A DNA stretch of 12,360 nt from an uncultured Bacilli bacterium (GCA_910586635.1 CAJUJA010000037.1:1-12360), one strand, 5' to 3'; positions 1 to 6,621 are shown, counted from the first letter of the stretch. Notes: a model not told the origin generated them from the letters alone. Numbers and translations are program-made.

Positions 1-19
1 ACGACTTATTGCTTTTTTT
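1..19 (+). terminator. Possible right arm and U tract of an upstream gene's terminator
   Basis: The window opens with a 12-base segment (ACGACTTATTGC) directly followed by seven T residues, the form of the descending arm and U tract of a rho-independent terminator. The left arm would lie outside the window, so the hairpin cannot be confirmed. Confidence 0.3.
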
Positions 20-68
20 CTATATTAGTGGTGTCACATCAATTGTAACGCTACAGAGAAAAATAAGA

Positions 69-97
69 TTGACATCATATTTTTCTTTTCATATAAA
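69..97 (+). promoter_or_regulatory. Sigma-A type promoter of the first glycosyltransferase gene
   Basis: A perfect -35 TTGACA (69-74) is followed by a 17-base spacer and a -10 TATAAA (92-97). Transcription would start near 104 and leave a leader of about 28 nt before the ATG at 132. A second -10 like TATAAT lies at 109-114 with a weak TTTTCA 17 bases upstream, and it could be an alternative start. Confidence 0.7.
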
Positions 98-120
98 AGT
101 ATTTCATGTATAATAAGATA

Positions 121-140
121 AGGTGATGATAATGAAAAAG
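121..140 (+). repeat. Copy 1 of an identical 20-base translation-start sequence
   Basis: These 20 bases, running from the Shine-Dalgarno AGGTGAT through ATGAAAAAG, recur exactly at 1396-1415. Both copies sit on the start of a glycosyltransferase gene. Shared ribosome-site preference plus a common MKK start may explain this without any mobile or recombination function. Confidence 0.7.
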
Positions 141-1319
141 ATATCAATTTTATCTTTGCATTTAGGATATGGTGGAATTGAAAAATCAATTGTTGCTTTA
201 GCAAATCTCTTATGTGATAAATATCAAGTAGAAATTGCCTGTATTTATAAGCTATATGATAAAGAGGCATTTGAACTAGATAAAAGAGTAAAAGTAAAGT
301 ATTTAATTCATAGTAATTTACCAAAAAGAGTAGAGGAATATAAGTTATTATTTTTTAAATTCCATTGGATAAAACTAATCAGAAAGCTATGGAAAGATTA
401 TTTTAAAAAGTTAAAATTTGTAGCTTTTTTTAAAGATGCTTTTCTTGGAATCTCTATGTATCCCAAAAGAGCTAAAGTTATGAAGAATTATATTAAAAAC
501 TCTAATGCTAATATTATGATTTCTACTAGAACCTTTTTAAATGAATGGTTAAGCGAATGTAGTAAGGATAATGTGATAACAATTGGTTGGGAGCATAATC
601 ATTATCATGATAATATGAAATATGCAGTAGATGTAATTAGGAGTTGCAAAAACTTAGACTACTTTGTGCTAGTGTCTAAAGATTTATATCAGTTTTATAG
701 AAAAAAGCTAATAGACCATAAATGTAGATGCGTTTATATTCCTAATATCTTAGATACCATTCCTGCAAGACTTGCAAAACTAGAGCAAAAACGATTAGTT
801 TCAGTGGGTAGACTTTCTAAAGAAAAAGGATATTTAGATTTATTAAGAATTTATAACGTCTTAGTGAAAGAACATCCAGATTGGACTTTGGATATTATAG
901 GAGATGGTCCAGAAAGAGAAGTTTTAGAAGAATATATCAAGGAACATCATTTAGAAGAAAAGGTGACTTTACACGGTTTTCAGGGAAAAGAGTATATTGG
1001 TGAAATTCTAAATCAATCGTCTATTTATTTAATGACATCTTATACAGAAAGTTTTGGAATTGTTTTGATTGAGGCAATGAGCTACGGTCTGCCCTGTGTT
1101 GCCTTTTCCTCAGCTGAAGGTGCCAAAGAGTTAATTAACAGTGGTAGTAATGGTTATTTAATAAAAAATAGAAACAATAGGGCTTATATTAAAAAAGTTG
1201 AAGATTTAATGGAAGATATAGAAATCAGAAAAAGAATTGGAAAAATGGGAAGAAAAAGCATTAAAAAGTATAGTGGAGATGAAGTAATAAAATCCTGGTT
1301 AGATATGATAGAAAGTTAG
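132..1319 (+). CDS. Glycosyltransferase family 4 (GT4), GT-B fold
   Basis: This cytosolic retaining glycosyltransferase of 395 aa probably moves a sugar from a nucleotide donor onto a lipid-linked or growing surface glycan. The N-terminal Rossmann half opens with a beta strand and a glycine turn (YGGIEKS, residues 13-19). The C-terminal GT1-type half starts near residue 220 with VGRLSKEKG (226-234), then IIGDGPE (255-261), and has the EX7E donor-site motif at E306/E314 inside ESFGIVLIEAMSYGLP. There is no signal peptide; the basic, hydrophobic stretch at about 70-105 may dock on the membrane. The ATG at 132 is preferred to the in-frame GTG at 123, because AGGTGAT (121-127) is then a well-spaced ribosome site. 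A promoter precedes it and a terminator follows, so it is probably monocistronic. The sugar and acceptor cannot be read from the sequence. Confidence 0.9.
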   Translation: MKKISILSLHLGYGGIEKSIVALANLLCDKYQVEIACIYKLYDKEAFELDKRVKVKYLIHSNLPKRVEEYKLLFFKFHWIKLIRKLWKDYFKKLKFVAFFKDAFLGISMYPKRAKVMKNYIKNSNANIMISTRTFLNEWLSECSKDNVITIGWEHNHYHDNMKYAVDVIRSCKNLDYFVLVSKDLYQFYRKKLIDHKCRCVYIPNILDTIPARLAKLEQKRLVSVGRLSKEKGYLDLLRIYNVLVKEHPDWTLDIIGDGPEREVLEEYIKEHHLEEKVTLHGFQGKEYIGEILNQSSIYLMTSYTESFGIVLIEAMSYGLPCVAFSSAEGAKELINSGSNGYLIKNRNNRAYIKKVEDLMEDIEIRKRIGKMGRKSIKKYSGDEVIKSWLDMIES

Positions 1320-1325
1320 ATGATA

Positions 1326-1376
1326 AAAAGTAGAAAAAATGATTAAGATTTTTGTTTTTTCTACTTTTGTTTTTAT
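1326..1376 (+). terminator. Terminator after the GT4 gene
   Basis: A perfect 14-bp inverted repeat, AAAAGTAGAAAAAA (1326-1339) with TTTTTTCTACTTTT (1355-1368), encloses a 15-base loop and is followed by a T-rich run. It lies 7 bases after the stop codon. The A-rich left flank means it could also work in the opposite direction. Confidence 0.75.
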
Positions 1377-1380
1377 TTTA

Positions 1381-1389
1381 TGATATACT
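1381..1389 (+). promoter_or_regulatory. Extended -10 promoter of the Alg14/Alg13-like pair
   Basis: TGATATACT is an extended -10 (TG, one base, TATACT at 1384-1389). No good -35 is seen at 16-18 bases upstream, which is common for extended -10 promoters. It sits directly after the preceding terminator and leaves a leader of about 10 nt before the ATG at 1407. Confidence 0.55.
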
Positions 1390-1395
1390 ACTATT

Positions 1396-1415
1396 AGGTG
1401 ATGATAATGAAAAAG
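1396..1415 (+). repeat. Copy 2 of the 20-base translation-start sequence
   Basis: Identical to 121-140. It holds the Shine-Dalgarno AGGTGAT (1396-1402) and the first codons of the Alg14-like gene. Confidence 0.7.
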
Positions 1416-1877
1416 GTATTGTTTATATCCTCAACTGGGGGACACTTATCTGAGATGTTACAGCTAAAAAGTATGTTTGAAAATTATGATTATCACATTA
1501 TTACAGAAAAAACCAAATCAAATATTAGCCTAAAAGAGGACTATAAAAAAAGAATTAGTTTTTTAATTTATGGAACGAAAGATCATCCAATATCATATCC
1601 ATTTAAATTACTTGCTAATTGTTTTAAGAGTCTTTATCTTTATTTTAGGATTCATCCAGATTATATTATTACAACAGGAGCTCATACGGCAGGACCTATG
1701 TGTCTAATTGGAAAAATATTTGGAAGTCGTGTTATTTATATAGAAACATTTGCCAATATGAATAGTAAAACGGTTACAGGAAGATTATTATATCCATTTT
1801 CTGATAGATTTATTGTTCAATGGAAGGAAATGAAAAAACAGTATAAAGACGCAATAGATGGGGGATGGATTTATTAA
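1407..1877 (+). CDS. Alg14/PssD-like glycosyltransferase subunit
   Basis: This 156-aa protein matches the Alg14/PssD/Cps14F family. In known members this subunit sits at the membrane and recruits an Alg13/PssE-type catalytic subunit to add the second sugar to a lipid-linked saccharide. Family marks are the N-terminal strand and glycine loop FISSTGGHLSEML (6-18), the central PDYIITTGAHTAGP (84-97) and VIYIETFANMNSKT (109-122), and the terminal SDRFIVQW (132-139). The length is normal for the family. The ATG at 1407 is chosen over the GTG at 1398 because AGGTGAT (1396-1402) is then well spaced. The stop TAA overlaps the next start as TAATG, so the two subunits are probably translationally coupled, as expected for partners in one heterodimer. 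Confidence 0.87.
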   Translation: MKKVLFISSTGGHLSEMLQLKSMFENYDYHIITEKTKSNISLKEDYKKRISFLIYGTKDHPISYPFKLLANCFKSLYLYFRIHPDYIITTGAHTAGPMCLIGKIFGSRVIYIETFANMNSKTVTGRLLYPFSDRFIVQWKEMKKQYKDAIDGGWIY

Positions 1878-2734
1878 TGATATTAGTTACACTGGGGACA
1901 CAGGATAAAGATTTTTCGAGACTATTAAAGGCAATTGATAGAGAAATAAAAAAAGGAAATATTAAGGAGAAAGTAATCGTTCAAGCAGGATACACAAAAT
2001 ATTATTCTGATAATATGGAGATATTTGACTTAATAGAACCAGAAAAATTACATAACCTTGTAAAAAAGTGTAGTCTTTTAATTACCCATGGTGGAGTAGG
2101 CTCCATATTAGATGGAATTAAAAATGGTAAAAAAGTAATAGCAGCCTCTCGTCTTAAAAAGTATAAGGAGCATACCAATGATCATCAGAAGCAAATTGTA
2201 AAGAAATTTGCCGAAGAAGGGTATATATTAGAACTAAGAGATATGCAAAAACTAGATAAAATGCTAGAAAAGGTAAAAAATTTTAAACCTAAAAAATTTA
2301 AGAGTAATACGAGTCATTTTATTAAAGGAATTGATAACTATATAAAAGAAGATAATCATACTAGTTGGTTTAATAAATTTCGTTTTTTATGTAGTAATGG
2401 TTATATGGGATTTGCCCTAAATATCATTAATTTATTTCTATTCTGTATCTTTTTTGGAAGAGTAAATATATATTACAATCTCTTACTTTCTTACTTTATA
2501 ACACTTTTACTAAGTTTTGTATTCAATTGGTTAATAAACATAAAATATAAGGGCAATTGGAAAAATTTTTGGATTACTAGAGGGATGGTTTTAATCCTAG
2601 ATTTCGATTTGATGTATATTTTTAAGAATATGATTCACTATCATTTAATTGATTCAAAGTTTATTATAAATTTGATCACTCTTATTTTAAGTTATATTAT
2701 AATAAAGTTTTGCTATCAACATGAAAATAAGTAA
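1877..2734 (+). CDS. Alg13/PssE-like glycosyltransferase fused to a GtrA-like membrane domain
   Basis: This 285-aa protein has two parts. Residues 1-155 match Alg13/PssE (GT28 C-terminal type), the donor-binding catalytic subunit that pairs with the preceding Alg14-like protein: MILVTLGTQDKDFSRLL at the start and LLITHGGVGSILDGI (67-81), with the HGG loop. Residues about 165-280 resemble a GtrA domain: four hydrophobic segments (about 172-193, 200-220, 232-252, 262-278) and the family-type FNWLINIKY after the second. GtrA proteins are thought to help move polyprenyl-phosphate sugars across the membrane. PssE proteins normally end near residue 160, so the membrane part is an addition. The ATG at 1877 is preferred to that at 1865: it overlaps the upstream stop, begins with the family's MILVT start, and has a G-rich site (1860-1868) ahead of it. 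The GtrA assignment is from pattern and hydropathy only. Confidence 0.82.
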   Translation: MILVTLGTQDKDFSRLLKAIDREIKKGNIKEKVIVQAGYTKYYSDNMEIFDLIEPEKLHNLVKKCSLLITHGGVGSILDGIKNGKKVIAASRLKKYKEHTNDHQKQIVKKFAEEGYILELRDMQKLDKMLEKVKNFKPKKFKSNTSHFIKGIDNYIKEDNHTSWFNKFRFLCSNGYMGFALNIINLFLFCIFFGRVNIYYNLLLSYFITLLLSFVFNWLINIKYKGNWKNFWITRGMVLILDFDLMYIFKNMIHYHLIDSKFIINLITLILSYIIIKFCYQHENK

Positions 2735-2753
2735 TAAATAAAGTGATTAGTGT

Positions 2754-2782
2754 TTTACAAAAAATAATATTTCTGCTATATT
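2754..2782 (+). promoter_or_regulatory. Promoter of the EF-hand protein / phosphodiester glycosidase pair
   Basis: The -35 TTTACA (2754-2759) lies 17 bases before the -10 TATATT (2777-2782), which is also extended by TGC (2774-2776). Transcription would start near 2790, just ahead of the Shine-Dalgarno AGGTGAT (2791-2797). I see no convincing terminator between 2735 and this promoter. Confidence 0.65.
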
Positions 2783-2802
2783 TATAGAGTAGGTGATAAT
2801 AG

Positions 2803-3378
2803 ATGAGTAATAAAAAATCAACACTTATCTTAATTTTGTTAGGAATTCTTTCTATTGTACTAGGATTTATTATCCTGTTTATTTCAAATATTAAAAAAGA
2901 TCAACAAGAAATGAATCGTAGAATGACCAAAATTGGTAGTAAATATGATACGTTTAAAAATAAAGTAGAAGAAATTAATGTAGTAAGGGATAATCTACAT
3001 AAAGAATTTTTAGATACAATTTATTATGAAACTTTTTCAGAAAATGAATTAAAGTATAGAAAGAGTTTATACAATTATGAAAAGCAAGTAACAGATTTAA
3101 GTAAAAAAAATTCTACATTAAAAGAGTATTGTAAAAGCGGTATTTACTATTCTTCCAGTGATGTGAATAATAAATGTAATGCTTTTAATTTAGCATATGA
3201 ACAGTTAATCAATACCTTTGTAGATGATGTCAATAAATATAATGGAAATATTGCACAGTATAATAAATGGTTAAAAGAACAAAATAAAAATGAGAGTGAA
3301 AAGATAGAAAATTATGAAACTAAGAAAACCTATATCGATTATAATAAAGATGGACAATATTCAGGTAAGGAAGAGTAG
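2803..3378 (+). CDS. Membrane-anchored helical protein with a C-terminal EF-hand loop (unknown function)
   Basis: I do not recognise a family for this 191-aa protein. Residues 7-29 are one strong transmembrane segment behind a short basic N-terminus (MSNKK), so most of the chain should lie outside the cell. Residues 31-175 are polar, lysine- and glutamate-rich, and look helical or coiled coil. Two cysteines (C110, C125) flank a tyrosine/serine-rich turn and could form a disulfide. The last residues contain D179-x-N181-x-D183-G-x-Y186-x-x-x-E190, which fits all calcium-ligand positions of a canonical 12-residue EF-hand loop, ending one residue before the C-terminus. The start has AGGTGAT 5 bases upstream. 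The stop is 2 nt from the next start, and the ribosome site of that gene lies inside this one, so the two products are made together. A role as a calcium-responsive partner of the glycosidase is inference. Confidence 0.72.
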   Translation: MSNKKSTLILILLGILSIVLGFIILFISNIKKDQQEMNRRMTKIGSKYDTFKNKVEEINVVRDNLHKEFLDTIYYETFSENELKYRKSLYNYEKQVTDLSKKNSTLKEYCKSGIYYSSSDVNNKCNAFNLAYEQLINTFVDDVNKYNGNIAQYNKWLKEQNKNESEKIENYETKKTYIDYNKDGQYSGKEE

Positions 3379-3380
3379 TT

Positions 3381-4481
3381 ATGAAGGATGAAGAAATTGA
3401 AGTATTATTATTAGATGATCAAGAAACTGTGGAACATTCAAAAAATAAACAAAATATCAATCAAAAAAATAAAAGTAAAAAGAAGAAACTAATCATTGGA
3501 ATTGGTAGTAGCTTTGGAGGAGTTTTAGCAGTGTTACTCTTTCTATTTTATGGTCCATGGAGTGGTTTTCGTAATTTTTGGATTACAACGGCTATGACCA
3601 CAATGAATCATAGATATTTAGCAACCTCACTATATAGTGATGAAACGATACAAAGGGTTTTATCACAAAATTCCATTATAGAACCAAATGGAATATCAAA
3701 TCCTAATTTGATTCAATTTAATCGATATGGAAAAACAAAAAGTTATAAAAATAAATATGAAGAACAAATTTTAAAACGAGATAAAAACGCTTTATATAAA
3801 CTAATTGGCATAGAAGGAAGTAATTATAAAGGCCATTTGGTTGCTATCTATGATCCTTCTAGAATTTCGATTGCAACGACTAAGTATTTAAAATCAAAAG
3901 GACAGTTTATTACTACAGTTGCTAAGGATAATGATGCAATTATCATGATGAATGCAGGAGGATTTTATGATCCAGATTGGAATGGGAATGGTGCACTTCC
4001 ACATGGGACAGTTATTCAAAATGGTAAGGTAGTTAGTGATTATACAGATGCTAATATGGGTGGCGGCTTTATTGGATTCGATAAAAATAACAAATTAATT
4101 CTTGGAAAAATGAGTAAAGAACAAGCAATAAAAAAGGGGTTAAGAGATGCGATCGAATTTGGTCCATTTCTAATTATCAATGGAAAAAGTGCCTTTGTAA
4201 AAGGAAATGGTGGTTGGGGAATCGCACCACGTACTGCAATTGGTCAAAGAAAAGATGGAATCGTCTTATTCCTAGTAATTGACGGTCGTCTTGCTACTAG
4301 CTTAGGAGCAGACATGTCTGATTTAACAGAAATTATGGAAAACTATGGAGCCGTTAATGCAGCAAACTTAGATGGGGGAAGTTCATCAGAACTCGTAATC
4401 AAAAATAAGATTGTGAATACCCCTGTGGCAGCAGGACCAAATGGATTAAGGACTATGTCAACATTTTGGATGGTAAAGTAA
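3381..4481 (+). CDS. Membrane-anchored phosphodiester glycosidase (NAGPA family)
   Basis: This 366-aa protein has an acidic then lysine-rich cytosolic tail (1-36), a transmembrane helix (about 37-57), a linker, and a C-terminal phosphodiester glycosidase domain (about 150-366). The domain is of the type found in N-acetylglucosamine-1-phosphodiester alpha-N-acetylglucosaminidase. Family marks are MMNAGGFYDP (189-198), LPHGT (206-210), IEFGPFLIINGK (258-269), IAPRTAIGQ (281-289) and NAANLDGGSSSELV (326-339). Bacterial members are often labelled exopolysaccharide proteins and act on sugar-phosphodiester linkages; here the domain would face outwards. It shares a promoter with the EF-hand protein upstream. 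The ribosome site AAGGAAGAG is in the tail of that gene. The substrate is unknown; a teichoic acid or phosphodiester-linked capsule is a fair guess. Confidence 0.88.
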   Translation: MKDEEIEVLLLDDQETVEHSKNKQNINQKNKSKKKKLIIGIGSSFGGVLAVLLFLFYGPWSGFRNFWITTAMTTMNHRYLATSLYSDETIQRVLSQNSIIEPNGISNPNLIQFNRYGKTKSYKNKYEEQILKRDKNALYKLIGIEGSNYKGHLVAIYDPSRISIATTKYLKSKGQFITTVAKDNDAIIMMNAGGFYDPDWNGNGALPHGTVIQNGKVVSDYTDANMGGGFIGFDKNNKLILGKMSKEQAIKKGLRDAIEFGPFLIINGKSAFVKGNGGWGIAPRTAIGQRKDGIVLFLVIDGRLATSLGADMSDLTEIMENYGAVNAANLDGGSSSELVIKNKIVNTPVAAGPNGLRTMSTFWMVK

Positions 4482-4524
4482 AACCAAGATATATATAAAT
4501 AAAAGGTGTTACTTTTTACTTTTT
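4475..4524 (+). terminator. Weak terminator candidate after the glycosidase gene
   Basis: AAAGTAAAA (4475-4483, at the end of the gene) can pair with TTTTACTTT (4514-4522) across a 30-base loop, and T residues follow. The stem is nearly all A/T and the loop is long, so efficiency is doubtful. Confidence 0.35.
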
Positions 4525-4525
4525 G

Positions 4526-4534
4526 TGTTATAAT
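4526..4534 (+). promoter_or_regulatory. Extended -10 promoter of the SGNH hydrolase gene
   Basis: TGTTATAAT is a perfect extended -10 (TG, one base, TATAAT at 4529-4534). No good -35 is seen. The start would be near 4541, with a short leader holding the GGGGAGG ribosome site (4547-4553). Confidence 0.65.
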
Positions 4535-4561
4535 ACTAAATTAATCGGGGAGGATAGTATT

Positions 4562-5272
4562 ATGAAAATCAATAAAGTAAAGCAAATTGTTACCTCAAAA
4601 TTATTTTTTATCATAATTAGTATGGTTCTATTGTTTTTATTAACCGGTGGATATTTTTACTTTTCATCTAAGATAGAAAACTATAAGAGGAAGAATCCCT
4701 ATGAAATTAAAGTAAAAGCAAATGATAACTTTGTATTTTTAGGAGATTCTATTACAGAAGGATACCCTACGAAAGAGTTATTTGATGATTTGCCTATTAT
4801 TAATAGTGGTGTATCAGGATATACTACAGATGACATTTTAAAGAATTTAGATGAAATGGTTACGATTTATAATCCGACAAAAGTATTTATTTTGATTGGA
4901 ACCAATGATATTGCCCATGAAAAAAATGAAAAAGAAATCACTGATAATATTAAAAAAATAGTTCAGAATATTTTAAGAAAAAGACCCAATACAAGAATAT
5001 ATATAGAATCTATTTATCCAATTAATAATACAGAAGATGATAAAATTGACCATAATGTAGTTGGTATTAGAGAAAATAAAATGATTAAAAGAATTAATAA
5101 TCAATTAAAAAAATATTGTAAAGAAAAGAAATATACCTATATCAATATTTATGATGAACTAAGTGATAAAACAGAAAATATCAATCTAAAATATACAAAG
5201 GAAGGTCTTCATTTGAATGATTTGGGTTATCTAAAAGTGACGAAAGTACTGTATCAATATTTAAAGGACTAG
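4562..5272 (+). CDS. Membrane-anchored SGNH/GDSL hydrolase
   Basis: This 236-aa protein has a single N-terminal transmembrane helix (about 13-35) and an outward-facing SGNH hydrolase domain (about 55-236), the fold of many carbohydrate acetyl esterases and lipases. The blocks are in order: FLGDSITEG with nucleophile S63 (59-67), the oxyanion glycine in NSGVSG (81-86), GTND with N115 (113-116), and GLH with H217. The residue three before the histidine, normally the triad aspartate (DxxH), is glutamate here (E214). The ATG at 4562 follows GGGGAGG with 8 bases of spacing; an upstream in-frame TTG overlaps the -10 box and is not credible. A promoter precedes it and a hairpin closes it. Removal of O-acetyl groups from the neighbouring glycan is the likely role, but the substrate is not shown. 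Confidence 0.87.
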   Translation: MKINKVKQIVTSKLFFIIISMVLLFLLTGGYFYFSSKIENYKRKNPYEIKVKANDNFVFLGDSITEGYPTKELFDDLPIINSGVSGYTTDDILKNLDEMVTIYNPTKVFILIGTNDIAHEKNEKEITDNIKKIVQNILRKRPNTRIYIESIYPINNTEDDKIDHNVVGIRENKMIKRINNQLKKYCKEKKYTYINIYDELSDKTENINLKYTKEGLHLNDLGYLKVTKVLYQYLKD

Positions 5273-5297
5273 CATAAATTATAAATTTATGCTTTTT
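5271..5297 (+). terminator. Terminator overlapping the stop of the SGNH gene
   Basis: A perfect 10-bp stem, AGCATAAATT (5271-5280) with AATTTATGCT (5284-5293), closes a 3-base loop and runs into TTTTT (5293-5297). It starts within the TAG stop codon. The stem has few G/C pairs, so read-through into the deacetylase gene is possible. Confidence 0.7.
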
Positions 5298-5300
5298 ATA

Positions 5301-5306
5301 TATACT
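5301..5306 (+). promoter_or_regulatory. Possible -10 of the deacetylase gene
   Basis: TATACT resembles a -10 but has no TG extension and no clear -35, and it would place the start almost on the Shine-Dalgarno site GGTGAT (5313-5318). Read-through from the upstream gene is an alternative source of transcription. Confidence 0.3.
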
Positions 5307-5321
5307 AATAATGGTGATGAT

Positions 5322-6548
5322 ATGAGAAAAAAGTTTTTGACTATTAGTAGTATTTTATTATTGATAGGTGTCATAATATTATTTATTTTTGCTTACTATA
5401 AAAGGCAAATGGAAAACCAGATAACAAAGGAGAAGCAATTAATAGAGGATATAGAAAGTCATTATTCTTCTTCTGTAATTACTATCAAATATTCCCCTAT
5501 ATATAAAAAAGAAAATCAAAAATATAAAAAAATAGGAATGGTTTCTAAAAATGTAGAATTAACCCTAAAAAATATTAAAAATGATTCAAAAGAAAAATAC
5601 TTTAAAATAGAAAAATCAGATTATTATATTTATTATCAAAATGTAGAAAAATCACCTAAATTAGAACAGGTAGATAAGAGATATCATAATTATTTATATT
5701 TTAATGAATCGTTGAAAACAAAAGATACCTTTTCCTTGTATCAAAATAAAAAAGAGTATACTTTTTATGAGGCAATGGATTTTAAAATTTTAATCAAAGA
5801 AGAAAACCAATATGGTGTTGTATATCATGATCATTTATATTATATTAAGAAAGAAGATGTTTCTAAAGTTTATCCGAGTAATAACAATGAAAAAGAGATT
5901 GCATCAGAAATCCCTGTAACGGTTTATCATTTTCTTTATTTAGAAAACGAAAGTTGTAATGAAATTATTTGTAACTCCATAAATCAGGTAGAAGAAGAAT
6001 TTAACTACTTAAAAGAAAATGGATACTTTACACTAAATACGAAAGAGATGGAATTATTTATCAAAGGAAAAATCAATCTACCTAAAAATAGTATTTTAAT
6101 TACTATTGATGATGGAGCTAAAGCTACTAACTTTTTAGATGTTTTAGATAAGTATCAAATCAATGCAACCTTATTTTTAGTTAGTTCTTGGTATCCTAAA
6201 GAGGATTTTAAAAGTAATTATTTGGAACTTGCCTCACACACTCATAATTTACATAATCCAGGTATTTGTAGTGGAGGGCAAGGAAGTCCTTTGAAATGTA
6301 GTGATAGAAATGAATTATTATTAGATTTGAAAGAATCTAGAAAAACGCTTAATAATACAGAGGCTTTTTGTTTTCCGTTTTATGAATATAATGATTATGC
6401 AGTAGAAGTAGTCAAAGAAGCTGGCTTTAAAACGGCATATATTGGGACAGATAGAAAGGCAAAAATTGGAATTAATCCATATACTATTCCTAGGATTACG
6501 ATTCACAATAATATTTCTCTTGAGCAATATCTAAACTTCATTCAGTGA
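5322..6548 (+). CDS. Membrane-anchored polysaccharide deacetylase (NodB/CE4, IcaB/PgaB-like)
   Basis: This 408-aa protein has an N-terminal transmembrane helix (about 6-26), an extracellular region of about 170 residues I cannot assign (it has short beta-rich stretches that could be SH3-like), and a polysaccharide deacetylase domain (about 195-408). Catalytic marks are ILITIDDG (258-265), with D263 as the expected base and D264 as metal ligand, and SHTHNLH (305-311), whose H306-x4-H311 spacing is that of the poly-N-acetylglucosamine deacetylases IcaB and PgaB rather than the common H-x3-H. FCFPFYEYND (349-358) and the terminal IPRITI (389-394) also fit that group. It probably removes N-acetyl groups from an extracellular aminosugar polymer. 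The ATG at 5322 is chosen for GGTGAT 3 bases upstream; the ATG at 5289 would fall in the preceding terminator. Four cysteines are C212, C217, C316 and C326, with another at C350; disulfides are possible. Confidence 0.88.
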   Translation: MRKKFLTISSILLLIGVIILFIFAYYKRQMENQITKEKQLIEDIESHYSSSVITIKYSPIYKKENQKYKKIGMVSKNVELTLKNIKNDSKEKYFKIEKSDYYIYYQNVEKSPKLEQVDKRYHNYLYFNESLKTKDTFSLYQNKKEYTFYEAMDFKILIKEENQYGVVYHDHLYYIKKEDVSKVYPSNNNEKEIASEIPVTVYHFLYLENESCNEIICNSINQVEEEFNYLKENGYFTLNTKEMELFIKGKINLPKNSILITIDDGAKATNFLDVLDKYQINATLFLVSSWYPKEDFKSNYLELASHTHNLHNPGICSGGQGSPLKCSDRNELLLDLKESRKTLNNTEAFCFPFYEYNDYAVEVVKEAGFKTAYIGTDRKAKIGINPYTIPRITIHNNISLEQYLNFIQ

Positions 6549-6563
6549 ATGATTTCTTTTTTT
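6538..6563 (+). terminator. Short terminator at the end of the deacetylase gene
   Basis: A 6-bp stem, TCATTC (6538-6543) with GAATGA (6547-6552), has a 3-base loop and is followed by TTTCTTTTTTT. It spans the TGA stop codon. The stem is short, so this is a moderate call. Confidence 0.5.
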
Positions 6564-6590
6564 AAAATTTTAGTATATAATAAATATAAT
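6562..6590 (+). promoter_or_regulatory. Promoter region of the pyruvate:ferredoxin oxidoreductase gene
   Basis: Two perfect TATAAT boxes lie 9 bases apart (6576-6581 and 6585-6590). The second has TTAAAA (6562-6567) 17 bases upstream, a four-of-six match to TTGACA; the first has no good partner. The start would be near 6597, shortly before the AGGAGG ribosome site at 6609-6614. Confidence 0.5.
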
Positions 6591-6621
6591 GGTAGTAATT
6601 TTAAACATAGGAGGAAACCAA

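Noticed and set aside
34..324. Minus-strand ORF of 96 codons at the left edge
   Set aside because: It overlaps the promoter and start of the clearly coding GT4 gene, has no ribosome site, and its translation is a low-complexity shadow.
121..1415. The 20-base direct repeat as an attachment or transposition target duplication
   Set aside because: Both copies coincide exactly with ribosome site plus start codon, the segment between holds a normal promoter-gene-terminator unit, and there is no integrase or transposase nearby.
6321..6527. Minus-strand ORF inside the deacetylase gene
   Set aside because: Shadow of the conserved catalytic domain, with no ribosome site or recognisable product.
6546..6621. 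TGA at the end of the deacetylase gene read as tryptophan (Mollicutes code)
   Set aside because: The domain ends at the TGA, a hairpin follows at once, and conserved tryptophans in the window use TGG.
6589..6621. Eleven-codon upstream extension of the oxidoreductase gene
   Set aside because: It overlaps the -10 box, whereas the ATG at 6622 has a perfect AGGAGG at the right distance and gives the family's usual N-terminus.
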